A DNA stretch of 64,000 bases from JBNGOQ01 sp050589645. Lineage in GTDB: Bacteria; Bacteroidota; Bacteroidia; Flavobacteriales; Flavobacteriaceae. The stretch is from assembly GCF_050589645.1 (NCBI RefSeq), contig NZ_JBNGOQ010000001.1, positions 496,001-560,000 on the forward strand, written 5' to 3'. Positions 1 to 9,044 of this stretch are shown here, piece by piece. Each line of letters begins with the position of its first letter. Within the stretch, counting starts at the first letter, position 1. Both the position numbers and the translations under genes were made by a program. The notes beneath the pieces were generated by a model, which saw only the letters and a list, made by a program, of their open reading frames with translations, did not search any database and was not told the origin of the DNA.

Positions 1-375
1 TACAAACTCATACTGGTTGCCGTCCTTATCGGCAAAATAATCCCTGATCCTGAATCGCTCCACTTGTTTTGGAAAATCCCGTTTGTACCCCCTGCTCAAC
101 AGATTGTTGGCAATCTCCTCCACATCGGCTACCACAAAGCCCAGATGGTTGATCCCCACACTGTCGTAATTCTTGCTAACTCCTAAATCGCTTTGTTTGG
201 CTTGGTTCAGCGCTATATATGTGTTGTCATCCCCGATATGGACCCATTCCCTTTCATTATTGCCACCACCTCGTATCTTAAAGTGGGGAAAAGCGGTTTG
301 GAAGAATTTGATCGCTTCCTGCAGATCGTTTACCGTGATGTTGGCGTGCTCCAGATAGATATTTTGTCTTTGCAT
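1..375 (-). CDS. VOC (glyoxalase/bleomycin-resistance fold) protein, 3' end cut off by window edge
   Basis: 125 codons run from an ATG at 375 to the window edge without a stop, so the C-terminus is missing. The protein has the vicinal-oxygen-chelate pattern: a first beta-alpha module opening with YLEHANITVNDL (candidate metal ligand His10) and a second module with GINHLGFVVADV (His) and, near the edge, DKDGNQYEF, the usual last strand of the fold. No signal peptide, so cytoplasmic. Such single-domain proteins include lyases, dioxygenases and drug-binding proteins; the substrate cannot be told. It lies downstream of a LuxR-type regulator on the same strand, with a palindrome in the 115-bp gap, so it may be that regulator's target. 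Confidence 0.85.
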   Translation of the reverse strand, partial: MQRQNIYLEHANITVNDLQEAIKFFQTAFPHFKIRGGGNNEREWVHIGDDNTYIALNQAKQSDLGVSKNYDSVGINHLGFVVADVEEIANNLLSRGYKRDFPKQVERFRIRDYFADKDGNQYEFV

Positions 376-451
376 AATTCTTGTTTTTTGTTCGGTACAA
401 AGATCAAGAGCGCAGGTGATCTGTAAAACGGACTTAGGTACAGAAAAGTTA

Positions 452-467
452 CTGTACTATGGTACAG
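452..467. promoter_or_regulatory. Perfect 16-bp palindrome between LuxR-type regulator and VOC gene
   Basis: CTGTAC-TATG-GTACAG is a perfect 6-bp inverted repeat with a 4-bp spacer. A further copy of the half-site GTACAG lies at 438-443 in direct orientation, 24 bp away. It sits 77 bp before the VOC start and 24 bp after the stop of the GAF-LuxR gene. Size and symmetry suit a LuxR-type dimer, but that link is inference. Confidence 0.5.
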
Positions 468-490
468 GTTAGAAAACAAACGATTCTAGA

Positions 491-1426
491 TTAAATGCTT
501 AACAACCCCCTTTTTAGGCCAATATCCACGGCTTCGGTGCGCGTGTCCGCATTGAGCTTGGACAGGATGGCGGTAACGTGAAATTTAACGGTACGTTCGG
601 CTATAAAGAGTTGTTTGCCGATCTGGCCATTGGTGAGGCCTTTCTTAATCAGGTTTAGTACCTCCAATTCGCGTTTGGTAAGCGGTAACTCGGGATAGTG
701 AAACGCTTTGGCCTTAACGGCTCCTTCATGTTCCTCTGCCTCTCTGCATAACATGGATAATTGCTTCTGGAGTTCCTTCGCCTTTTTCAGCGCCTCCTTC
801 ACTTTGTCCTGGTTGTTCTTTGGGCCATCAAGGCAGGAAATCAAGGTTTCCATTTGCGGGTTGCAAATTCGTTCCAGCGCACGCCGAATGCCCGTATCCG
901 ATTCCATGTTCCCCGTACTATAGGATTGTTGTAAACGGGTACGCTGAACCGCAGTGCCCACCAATTCGCTAATGGTGTTAAGAATGGCCAGCTCCTTTTC
1001 GTCCAGTTGCCGTCTTTCTTTACTGAGCAGGTTCATAAGGCCTACCTTTTGGCCGTTGATGGTTATGGGGATCGTTGCGTGAAATTTCAGGTCTTTGGTT
1101 CCCGTGCTGATATCTTCTAACCTGGAGCATCTGATTTCACTGATATTCACGGCCTGATCGATATCGTCAGACAGGTATTGCTTTATGCAATAGCACCACC
1201 CGGATAAGCGCTCGGGATGATTGCTCAGTGCAGGCGGCAGGTTGTAGGAAGCGGCCAAATAAACCGATTTGTTGTCCGGTTCGGTAAGCCAGAACCAGCC
1301 CGTTTCCACCTCCAGAATTTCCACCGTGCGCTCCAAAGATTTCCGAAGCGCCGAATGCAAGGAAAATTCCTTGTTCAGGTGGCTCGCTATCTCATATAAA
1401 TGGGAAAAATAATCCTTATCGTTCAT
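491..1426 (-). CDS. GAF-domain LuxR-family transcriptional regulator
   Basis: 311 residues from the ATG at 1426; a TTG three codons earlier is in frame but less likely. The N-terminal two thirds is a GAF-type sensor domain (about residues 10-150: TGWFWLTEPDN, FHATIPITINGQKVGLMNLL), followed by a predicted helical linker. The last 65 residues are a LuxR/NarL-type helix-turn-helix: LTKRELEVLNLIKKGLTN, then RTVKFHVTAILSKLNA. There is no receiver domain, so it is probably controlled by a ligand or redox state bound by GAF rather than by phosphorylation. It precedes the VOC gene on the same strand. The inducer is unknown. Confidence 0.88.
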   Translation of the reverse strand: MNDKDYFSHLYEIASHLNKEFSLHSALRKSLERTVEILEVETGWFWLTEPDNKSVYLAASYNLPPALSNHPERLSGWCYCIKQYLSDDIDQAVNISEIRCSRLEDISTGTKDLKFHATIPITINGQKVGLMNLLSKERRQLDEKELAILNTISELVGTAVQRTRLQQSYSTGNMESDTGIRRALERICNPQMETLISCLDGPKNNQDKVKEALKKAKELQKQLSMLCREAEEHEGAVKAKAFHYPELPLTKRELEVLNLIKKGLTNGQIGKQLFIAERTVKFHVTAILSKLNADTRTEAVDIGLKRGLLSI

Positions 1427-1575
1427 CGTTGACAACTAAATTATGGAGAAAAGGGGATATTACAGCCGTTGATTACTTTTTTATCGCCCTATGATCACCA
1501 TACCACCACATGTTTGCCAACTCGTTTATATTCGAAACTTTTCCTTATTTTTCATACGTTGTACCGGAATCCGTG

Positions 1576-2499
1576 TCAATGGTGCAGCTTCTTGCTCCTC
1601 AAAAATTCCAGCAATAGTTCCGGACGGTCTGTTTGGATGATATCCACATGATTATCCAAATACCATTGGTAGGTGTTGATATCTACCGCCGCCCTTTCAT
1701 CGTCATGACCACCGCTGAGATGGGGCCACAGCGAATTGACCCATACCCCTGTACCTTTTTTTCTAATGTCATTGAAATAGGTACCTAAACCAACCGTATC
1801 CCTTGGGATGATAAATTCAAGGGCCACGGGTTTTCTGTGCTTTATATAATCGTCCACAACACCCTTACTGCCCGGTTTAAGTCTGATTATGGGCATGAAA
1901 TACACTTTGTCCAAATAGGCCCCGAATTCTTTTTCAACCGCTTCCCGTGTCTTTGCTCCCTTGATGATGACCTGGTCCAAGGTTCCTGTTGTTTTTACCA
2001 CCTCATAACATTTGTCAAAGATGGTGTAACTTTTGTCCAGATTAACAAGGATCTTGTCCTTAGTGGTTAAAAGTGCCTCTTCCAGTGTGGGGATGCTATG
2101 CGCGGTCGGAACTCCAAGCCCATCCTTTAATCGCAATGTCTTTAAGGAGTCCAGGGTCCAATCCTTTATGTGCCCTTTTCCATTGGTCGTGCGGTCTATG
2201 GTTTCATCGTGCATTAAGACCAAATGGCCGTCCTTGGTTTCCCGAATGTCAATTTCTACCATATCTACGCCCATATCGATGCAGTTTTGAATGGCCTGCA
2301 ATGAGTTTTCCGGGGCGTGCCGCCAGTCTCCCCTATGGGCCACCACAAGAACCTCTTTATTTTGGGCATCCCGTAAATTGGCAATTTTGTCCTGTATGGA
2401 GGAGGGTGCTGCCTGGGCGACTGTGGTAGGTTCTATGGTTTTAGGGTTGTTGCAACTTCCCCAGAGGAGTAAGGCCGCAAATAAGAAATAAGGTTTCAT
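1576..2499 (-). CDS. Glycerophosphodiester phosphodiesterase, lipoprotein
   Basis: Hydrolyses glycerophosphodiesters to sn-glycerol 3-phosphate and an alcohol. The start is the ATG at 2499, chosen because it begins a lipoprotein signal (MKPYFLFAALLLWGSC, lipid-anchored Cys16); longer in-frame extensions have no signal. The GDPD catalytic pattern is complete: AHRGDWRHAPENS (His55, Arg56), then VDMVEIDIRET (Glu82, Asp84) and VLMHDETIDRTTNG (His97). About 307 residues, normal for the family. It follows SusD by 133 bp on the same strand, with a small hairpin between, and so probably belongs to the sigma/FecR/SusCD locus. This makes glycerophosphodiesters (phospholipid head-group remnants, teichoic-acid-like polymers) plausible substrates of the importer. 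Confidence 0.9.
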   Translation of the reverse strand: MKPYFLFAALLLWGSCNNPKTIEPTTVAQAAPSSIQDKIANLRDAQNKEVLVVAHRGDWRHAPENSLQAIQNCIDMGVDMVEIDIRETKDGHLVLMHDETIDRTTNGKGHIKDWTLDSLKTLRLKDGLGVPTAHSIPTLEEALLTTKDKILVNLDKSYTIFDKCYEVVKTTGTLDQVIIKGAKTREAVEKEFGAYLDKVYFMPIIRLKPGSKGVVDDYIKHRKPVALEFIIPRDTVGLGTYFNDIRKKGTGVWVNSLWPHLSGGHDDERAAVDINTYQWYLDNHVDIIQTDRPELLLEFLRSKKLHH

Positions 2500-2532
2500 G
2501 TAATGATTTTTGAAATTTGTTGATAAGGAAAC

Positions 2533-2554
2533 AAAAGGGGGACATAGTCCCCCC
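2533..2554 (-). terminator. Hairpin between SusD and GDPD genes
   Basis: On the minus strand GGGGGAC-TAT-GTCCCCC forms a 7-bp stem with a 3-nt loop followed by TTTTG. It can act as an intercistronic terminator or attenuator that lowers GDPD relative to SusCD, or as a 3' stabiliser of the susCD message. The U-run is short. Confidence 0.5.
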
Positions 2555-2632
2555 ACTGAATTAAAAAAAAACTAACTCAAACTAACTATCGTTATATTGG
2601 AATACCTGTCTTGCTCTTGCCCCGTCCTAAGC

Positions 2633-4048
2633 TCAATAACCCGGGTTTTGGGTTATGGAGGCATCCGTATCCAACTGACTCTGCGGAATGGGCAATACCA
2701 ATTTGTTCTCATCGATTGTAACGCCGGCCCCGGTGCTGGCAAAGAAGGCGTTCATAACGCTCACCGCTGTTCCATATCTTTTTAGGTCAAACCAACGCTG
2801 TCCTTCGCCAATAAACTCAAACCGACGTTCCAATCGGATGGCCGCCCGCACATCTGCCTGTGTGGTGGCCGTTGTAGCCGCCAGACCGGCCCGGGCCCGT
2901 ATGGCGTTAAGTTGCACTACGGCTTCGGCGGTCTGGCCATTTTCATTAAGGGATTCCGCGTATTTCAGGATGACGTCCGCATATCGGATAATTAGGTGAT
3001 CGCTTCCGCCATCGTCGGCCCCGGTAGGGGACACTTCGTACTTTGTGGAAAAATAAAAGGGGTTTGCGCCTAGGTCCACATCCACATAATCGCCCAGTCG
3101 GGTATCCCCGGCTTCAAAGGAATCTATAAAGGCCTGTGTTGGCAAATTATGCCCCTTTGCGTTGGCGGTGGTACCGGAGGGTCGGAACTGGGAGCCGGCC
3201 GGACTCCCTTCGAGAACGCCGTCAACATTAAAACCACTGGCAAACTGTACCTCGAACAAAATCTCGGAATTGCCCTCATTGGCCACGCCAAATATTTCGG
3301 AAGTGGTCGCTGCCAAGGCATAGCTGTTTGAATTGACCACGGCTTCAAAATTGGTCAAGGCCCCACTGAAATTGCCCCGGGTGAGCAATACGCTGCCCAA
3401 AAGGGCCTGTGCCGCTCCTCGGGCAGGTTTGCCCGATGCTTTGTCCGCGGGAAGATCTTGGATGGCATCATTGAGGTCCGCTTCAATTTGGGCATAGACT
3501 TCTGCCAATGGCGTACGGCCCTGTCCAAAGAAATCGAAAGGACTCTCCGTTTCGGTCGTTACCAAAGGAACATCACCGTACAGGCGTACCAGGTTGAAGT
3601 ACAGTAAAGCACGAATAAATTTCATTTCCCCTATTCTATTTGTTTTAAGGGAAGGGGTTTCATATTCAATGTCGGTTATTCGGTTCAGTACCGTATTGGC
3701 CCGTTGAATGCCCCGGTACGATTCCCTCCAAATACCACCCACTAGGTCATTTCCGGCATTCGTGGAAAAATCGTCCAATTGACCAAAACGACCTCCGTCA
3801 TTGGCCGCAATTTCCTCAAAGGAGTCCTCCCCCGAAATTTCACCCACACCGATCAGGTCCAGACCGTAGAGTCCGCCTTCCTGCAATTGTGCATAGACAC
3901 CCTGTACCGCACTTTCCAACTCCTGCTCGTTTGAAAAAAAGTTGGTCGAGGCTTTTTCCGTAATGGGCACGATGTCCAATTCGTTTTCACAGGAGAACAA
4001 TCCAAGCAAGACGACCACCATTAGCAATGTATATTTATTGAATTTCAT
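2633..4048 (-). CDS. SusD/RagB-family outer-membrane nutrient-binding lipoprotein
   Basis: 471 residues with a lipoprotein signal ending LLGLFSC (Cys20). It has SusD-family traits: the N-terminal region with EKASTNFFSNEQELESAVQG, the helical TPR-like core (MKFIRALLYFNLVRLYGDVP), and the C-terminal block with RYADVILKYAESLNE and RLERRFEFIGEGQRWFDLKR. SusD proteins cap the SusC barrel at the cell surface and capture substrate. Stop-to-start distance from SusC is 18 bp, so the two are co-transcribed. Substrate is not readable from the sequence; the neighbouring GDPD suggests a phosphodiester compound. Confidence 0.95.
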   Translation of the reverse strand: MKFNKYTLLMVVVLLGLFSCENELDIVPITEKASTNFFSNEQELESAVQGVYAQLQEGGLYGLDLIGVGEISGEDSFEEIAANDGGRFGQLDDFSTNAGNDLVGGIWRESYRGIQRANTVLNRITDIEYETPSLKTNRIGEMKFIRALLYFNLVRLYGDVPLVTTETESPFDFFGQGRTPLAEVYAQIEADLNDAIQDLPADKASGKPARGAAQALLGSVLLTRGNFSGALTNFEAVVNSNSYALAATTSEIFGVANEGNSEILFEVQFASGFNVDGVLEGSPAGSQFRPSGTTANAKGHNLPTQAFIDSFEAGDTRLGDYVDVDLGANPFYFSTKYEVSPTGADDGGSDHLIIRYADVILKYAESLNENGQTAEAVVQLNAIRARAGLAATTATTQADVRAAIRLERRFEFIGEGQRWFDLKRYGTAVSVMNAFFASTGAGVTIDENKLVLPIPQSQLDTDASITQNPGY

Positions 4049-4066
4049 TTTGTTTTCTTTTTTGGT

Positions 4067-7000
4067 TCAAAATTTAACGTTTAATCCAAGTGCAATAAAA
4101 CGGGTCAAAGGGCTTGCGGACTGGATCCAGCCCCTGGTCAACGTTTGTCTTCTGCTTCCCCGGGTACCGGAGGGATCCGGTCTGGTATCTATGCCATCGG
4201 GATTGAAGCCCCTAAAATTGGTGCTGTTGAAAATATTGTTCCCCGTAAGGTAAATTCTGAGAAAATCGATTCCCAGGTAATCCGTAATACCTTCCTCAAA
4301 GTTGTAGCCCAGTTGCAGGCTCCTTAAGCGAAAGTAATCCGCATCGTATACCGAAAGACTGGAAGCCCTTGTAAGACGACCGGCCGACGAAAAACTGGAA
4401 AAATCAGGTCTCCTGAAAAAACCGTTGGCGTTGCGGTCCGAAAAATAATTATCAAAATAATGCTGGGTAGGTACAAAAAACCCTTCCCCGCTTTCCGCAA
4501 AATAAACCATACGGTCCGAGACTTTCCTACCTTCAATTCCCGTGAATTGTGCGGTGAAATCGAAACCTTTATAATTTAGGTTAAAACCAAAACCATAAGT
4601 AAAGTCGGGATTGTAATCGCCCAATGTTACCCGATCATCCGGGGTTATCTGGCCATCGCCATTGGCGTCCCTAACGATATAATCGCCCACTTCGGTACCG
4701 GCCAAGGGGGTAACGGTTGCCGCGTCCAGTTCTGCCTGGGACCTAAACACCCCTTCGATATCGTAGGCATAGAACTCGGCAATGCTGCCCCCTACACGGG
4801 TAAGGAAATCCATGCCACCATTGTTCTGAATAATCTGTTCTTGGCCCTCGCCCAAGGCCAGCACCTCATTCTGGTTGGTAGTAATATTGGCATTGAAACC
4901 TAAGCTCAGTTCGCCGATCTCAAAACTATTTCCCCGGATTTCAAATTCAAATCCCTTGTTTTCCAATTCGCCGATGTTCTGCAAGGATTCGGAAAATCCC
5001 GACTGCTGGGGTACGGGCACATCCAATAGGAGATCTGTAGTCTTGGAGTTATAGTATTCCACGACGAACAACAATTTGTTGTCCAAAAAGCCCAAATCCA
5101 AACCAAGGTTCAGAGCACTATTGGTTTCCCACGACAAATCGGGATTTGGTGAGGTTTCGGTAAAGGAGCCTGAAACCAATTCCCCGTCAATCACATAATT
5201 GTCCGGGGCGATCAAGGCTATGGAACCAAAATCGCCTATCTGATTGTTCCCTGTCTGGCCCCAGCTTGCCCTTAACTTGGCAAAGCTTACCAGGCCGTCC
5301 TCAGGGAAGAAGGCCTCATTGCTTATGTTCCATCCGGCGGAAATGGAGGAGAAATTCCCATATTTGGTATTGGCTCCAAAACGTGATGAACCGTCCCTTC
5401 TAAAGGAAGCTGAAAGCGAATATCTCCCATCATAATCGTATTGTAAGCGGGTAAAATAGGATTCAAGCGCCCATTTGCTCCTGTTCACGGTAGCCGAAGG
5501 ATTGGTGGCCCCGGCAATATTGCGCAGGTTGTCATCGGCAAAGTTGTTGCTCTGTAATCTGCTGTTGAAAAAGCGCTCTTCCTGATAGCTAAAACCGAGC
5601 AACACATCAAAGGTGTGCTTGTCAAAGGTTTTGGTATAAGTCAGGAGGTTCTCCGTAATATAGTTTTCCCTTCTTGCATTGTTTTCAAAGGCTTGCGCAA
5701 GGTTGTTGGCCACCGGGGTCCTGTAGTTTCCTATGTTGGAAGGGGCGAAGAATTCCGTAAAAATGTTATTGTAGTCGCCTCCCAAAGAGGTTTTAAATTT
5801 TAGGCCGTCCCAGGGCTCTATTTCCACATAGGCGTTTCCGAATACCCGTAAACGGCGCTCAAAAAAGTCGCTCAATTCGGTTTGCGCAATGGTGTTTTCA
5901 GAGATAGGGCCATCCCAATTGTCATTGTTGTCGTTCAATTGATTGGCAATGGCGAAAGTGCCGTCCGAGTTGCGGATGGGGTAGTAGGGTTGCATTAATA
6001 TGATGGAAAAACTGGGGTCTGGCTGGGCTCCTGGGTTCAGGCCATAATTGGACCAACCGGCTTCTCCTGTTGGATTGGAATTGACCAAGGAAACATTGGA
6101 GCTAATTCCAAAACGGATGCGGTCACTTATTTTTGAATTGAGTTGGAAATTGGTTGTATAGCGCTTATAGTCCGAATCGATGATGATGTTTTCTTGGTTC
6201 AAATACCCAAAAGAAACGGAATAATCGGTCTTTTCGGTTCCCCCGCTGAGGTTTAGGTAGTGGTTTTGTTGGGCGGCTGTCCTGAAAACGGCATCTGTCC
6301 AGTTGGTATTGGTCAGACCGGCCTGTCCGTCCAGATAGCCCTGTAGGTATCCTGGAATCCTACTGCGCTTGCCCCCTCCATTGGCATCACGGGTGGCATT
6401 ATCATCGGTAACACTTCTTCCCGGCCCCCCGGAGACATAACCGAAGTTTCTGGAATCGGAATCAAATAGGGCAGCATCATAGGCATCTACCAACTCAAAA
6501 TTGTCTATGCGGTCCTGAAAACCGTAGTAGGTGTCATAGGTAACTTTTAAACCTCCCGGTCTTCCTTTTTTTGTGGTAATCAAAATAACCCCATTGGAGG
6601 CTCTGGATCCGTAGATAGCGGCCGACGCGGCATCCTTTAAAATGTTGATGGATTCAATGTCCTGGTTGCTGATCGAACTAAAGGAAGAACCTTCCGATAA
6701 AGGGTTGCCATCAATGACGATCAATGGATTTGTACCGGCCGTCAAGGTGTTGAGTCCCCGAATTTGAATAACGGAGTTCTCGCCCGGATTTTTTCCATTT
6801 CCCAGAATCTGTATCCCGGAAACATTGCCCGCAAGGGCCTGTTCAAAATTGGCGGAAGAGTAATTGTTCAACTCTTCACTATCTACTTTGGATACCGCTC
6901 CATTGAACTTTTCTTTGGTCGTGGACCCGTAACCGATGATTACAACCTCCTCGAGCTTTCCAGCATCGGGCTGCAATTGAATGTTTAGGGTACTTTGTCC

Positions 7001-7606
7001 GTTTACGGCAACCTCTTTGGTGGAGTATCCCAAATAGGAAACCTGAAGTACGGCATCCGAACCAGATACCTCAATGGAGTAGTTTCCATCAAAATCCGAA
7101 CTGACCCCGTTAGTGGTTCCTTTTTCTATGATACTGGCACCAGGAAGGAGTTGCCCACGCTCATCGGTGATTGTTCCCTGGACGGCGTTTTGTACAGGAG
7201 CCGTCGAATTGGCCTCCTCGGGTTGAATTGAAAGGTCGGGTTCCGTTCGTTTTACCAAATAAATACGGCGGTCATTGAGGTTAAAAGTGGTATTTGTGTT
7301 TTGAAAAACCTGGTTGAGCACATTGGCTATCCGTTCCCTGTTTACTTTTATGGAGACAATACGATCGAGGTTTACATCTTTGATTTTATAAACAAACTCA
7401 AACTCGGTCTTACTTTCAATTTCATCGATCAATTGCCCTACGGAAACGTTGTTCAGGTCTAGTGTAACTTTGGTGCGTTGTCCGTAGGTCTCATTGGCTT
7501 GCATGGAGAAGAGAGCAGCCAGGATGAACAACGTACTGAGTTTCATTTTTAGATCATATTTAAATATTGGATAAGGGCTTCTTTTAAGCTTAAAAAGTTT
7601 TTTCAT
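4067..7606 (-). CDS. SusC/RagA-family TonB-dependent transporter with STN signalling domain
   Basis: 1179 residues. After an N-terminal signal (about residues 20-43, ending SMQANETYGQ) come an STN domain (about 45-117, VTLDLNNVSVGQLIDEIES), a carboxypeptidase-regulatory-like beta domain (about 140-215, GTITDERGQLLPGASI), a TonB plug starting with the SusC signature VVIIGYGSTTKEKFNGAVS, and a 22-strand-type barrel ending LGLNVKF with a terminal aromatic residue. The STN domain is what couples a transporter to a FecR/ECF sigma pair, and both genes are directly upstream. So this is a transducer: substrate binding should induce its own operon. SusD follows after 18 bp. Confidence 0.96.
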   Translation of the reverse strand: MKKLFKLKRSPYPIFKYDLKMKLSTLFILAALFSMQANETYGQRTKVTLDLNNVSVGQLIDEIESKTEFEFVYKIKDVNLDRIVSIKVNRERIANVLNQVFQNTNTTFNLNDRRIYLVKRTEPDLSIQPEEANSTAPVQNAVQGTITDERGQLLPGASIIEKGTTNGVSSDFDGNYSIEVSGSDAVLQVSYLGYSTKEVAVNGQSTLNIQLQPDAGKLEEVVIIGYGSTTKEKFNGAVSKVDSEELNNYSSANFEQALAGNVSGIQILGNGKNPGENSVIQIRGLNTLTAGTNPLIVIDGNPLSEGSSFSSISNQDIESINILKDAASAAIYGSRASNGVILITTKKGRPGGLKVTYDTYYGFQDRIDNFELVDAYDAALFDSDSRNFGYVSGGPGRSVTDDNATRDANGGGKRSRIPGYLQGYLDGQAGLTNTNWTDAVFRTAAQQNHYLNLSGGTEKTDYSVSFGYLNQENIIIDSDYKRYTTNFQLNSKISDRIRFGISSNVSLVNSNPTGEAGWSNYGLNPGAQPDPSFSIILMQPYYPIRNSDGTFAIANQLNDNNDNWDGPISENTIAQTELSDFFERRLRVFGNAYVEIEPWDGLKFKTSLGGDYNNIFTEFFAPSNIGNYRTPVANNLAQAFENNARRENYITENLLTYTKTFDKHTFDVLLGFSYQEERFFNSRLQSNNFADDNLRNIAGATNPSATVNRSKWALESYFTRLQYDYDGRYSLSASFRRDGSSRFGANTKYGNFSSISAGWNISNEAFFPEDGLVSFAKLRASWGQTGNNQIGDFGSIALIAPDNYVIDGELVSGSFTETSPNPDLSWETNSALNLGLDLGFLDNKLLFVVEYYNSKTTDLLLDVPVPQQSGFSESLQNIGELENKGFEFEIRGNSFEIGELSLGFNANITTNQNEVLALGEGQEQIIQNNGGMDFLTRVGGSIAEFYAYDIEGVFRSQAELDAATVTPLAGTEVGDYIVRDANGDGQITPDDRVTLGDYNPDFTYGFGFNLNYKGFDFTAQFTGIEGRKVSDRMVYFAESGEGFFVPTQHYFDNYFSDRNANGFFRRPDFSSFSSAGRLTRASSLSVYDADYFRLRSLQLGYNFEEGITDYLGIDFLRIYLTGNNIFNSTNFRGFNPDGIDTRPDPSGTRGSRRQTLTRGWIQSASPLTRFIALGLNVKF

Positions 7607-7657
7607 ACTTTTATAGTGTTAACTGTGGTTAATCTTTTAAGTTTGATCACTTCGACC

Positions 7658-7692
7658 AATCGGAAGATGTTCGTAGCATTTTCCGATTTTTT
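7658..7692. promoter_or_regulatory. Long imperfect hairpin between fecR-like gene and susC
   Basis: AATCGGAA at 7658-7665 pairs with TTCCGATT at 7681-7688, and an inner ATG/CAT pair extends the stem around a 7-nt loop, with one mismatch. On the plus strand it is followed by a T-run, but both flanking genes lie on the minus strand, so a normal terminator role does not fit. It lies in the 187-bp gap before susC and could be a leader structure, an RNA 5' stabiliser, or an ECF-factor control site. Confidence 0.45.
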
Positions 7693-7793
7693 TATGGCCA
7701 TATCTGACCATCACAAGAAGTAATCTTTTTTGGTTACATCTTCAATTAGGGTTACTTCATAGGCGTTCCTTTTAAAACTTTAGTATTAGGTTG

Positions 7794-8915
7794 TTATTCG
7801 ATCAGTATCCTATTGTCCAGAATCTCGTATTCGATTCCGTAATTGACCTTTAATTCCTCAAGCACATTTTCAATGGGTTCATTTCCGAAATTGGCATTGA
7901 ATTCCTCATGGGTCAAGTCGGTATTGTTGTTAATGATCGTCACGTTGTAATGCCGTTCAAGCTTTTTGAGTATGTTGGTAAAGGTCATGTTCCTGAAGAC
8001 CAGTTTTCCATTGATCCATGAGGTATATAAACTAGTGATTACCTCAGCGGTGTCGATATTGTTTTTGGTCCGATCAAAACTTCCCTTAAACCCAGGTTTC
8101 AGATATACGTTTTTGTCGGTATTGTATCCCTCCGCTTCCGTATAGAGGCTTACAGCACCTTCTACCAATACCACTTCCGTTGTTTCGTCCTCTGGATAGG
8201 CCGACACGTTAAATTGTGTCCCCAATACCCGGACGTTCAATCCATTTGTGCTCACGATAAAAGGGTGCTCGGCATCCTTGGCAACGTCCAAATAGGCTTC
8301 CCCGGTCACGAAGATCTGTCTGTGTAAACCTTTTACGAACTGCACGGGGTATTTGATGGAGGAACCAGCATTGAGATGGGCCACGGTACCATCGGATAGT
8401 TGAAGCTCGAAGGTCTTTCCGTTGGGTACGGCCAGCGTATTGTAGGCAAGTTCTTTTTTGGAGTCGTTGCCCGTATATTTCAAACTCTTCCCGTCCTGTT
8501 TCCCAACAATTTGGCCTTGGGCGTCCAGGACTTCCACTTGCCCATTTTCATTGATAATCTGCAGGTCACCATTTTCGAGCTGAAGGGTGATGGCATTTTC
8601 CGGTAGTACGGCCGGGGTATTTGAGGTGGAATTTTGCAGGTAGAAATACGCGCTGGTCAGGAGGCCTATAAACAGGGCTGCGGCCGAGGATACCTTCCAA
8701 AGGGAAGCCTTTCTCCTTTTGGGATTCCGGGTTTGTGCGTTAATGGCCGTCCATATAGATTCCTTCACGGTATTTTTATGGGCCTCGTTTTTAAAATAGG
8801 GTTGCTGGTTGGATGAAAGTTCTGCCTTGAACTTTTCCAAGACCTCCAGTTCCTGCTCGGATATGGATCCGTTCAGGTATTTGTCCAACAATTTTCTGAA
8901 TTCTTTCTCTTGCAT
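7794..8915 (-). CDS. FecR-family anti-sigma factor
   Basis: 373 residues. The cytoplasmic N-terminus (about 1-70) carries the short anti-sigma helix region; a single membrane segment follows (about 72-92, LWKVSSAAALFIGLLTSAYF); the periplasmic part has the FecR beta domain (TLAVPNGKTFELQLSDGTV, LNAGSSIKYPVQF, VFVTGEAYLDVAKD-like block) and a C-terminal DUF4974/STN-like domain (FRNMTFTNILKKLERHYNVT). It should hold the upstream ECF sigma factor inactive until the STN domain of SusC signals substrate. It lies 129 bp after the sigma gene and 187 bp before susC, same strand. Confidence 0.94.
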   Translation of the reverse strand: MQEKEFRKLLDKYLNGSISEQELEVLEKFKAELSSNQQPYFKNEAHKNTVKESIWTAINAQTRNPKRRKASLWKVSSAAALFIGLLTSAYFYLQNSTSNTPAVLPENAITLQLENGDLQIINENGQVEVLDAQGQIVGKQDGKSLKYTGNDSKKELAYNTLAVPNGKTFELQLSDGTVAHLNAGSSIKYPVQFVKGLHRQIFVTGEAYLDVAKDAEHPFIVSTNGLNVRVLGTQFNVSAYPEDETTEVVLVEGAVSLYTEAEGYNTDKNVYLKPGFKGSFDRTKNNIDTAEVITSLYTSWINGKLVFRNMTFTNILKKLERHYNVTIINNNTDLTHEEFNANFGNEPIENVLEELKVNYGIEYEILDNRILIE

Positions 8916-9044
8916 ATTTGGTGCGCTATACTAGTAAGAACCGTAAAGCGGGGGGAACGCACACAAGTTTTATAAAATTAACATTTCATTAACATATATA
9001 GCTGTAGAATCAGCGCGCATGGCTTTTGGCCGTTAACGAGAAAA

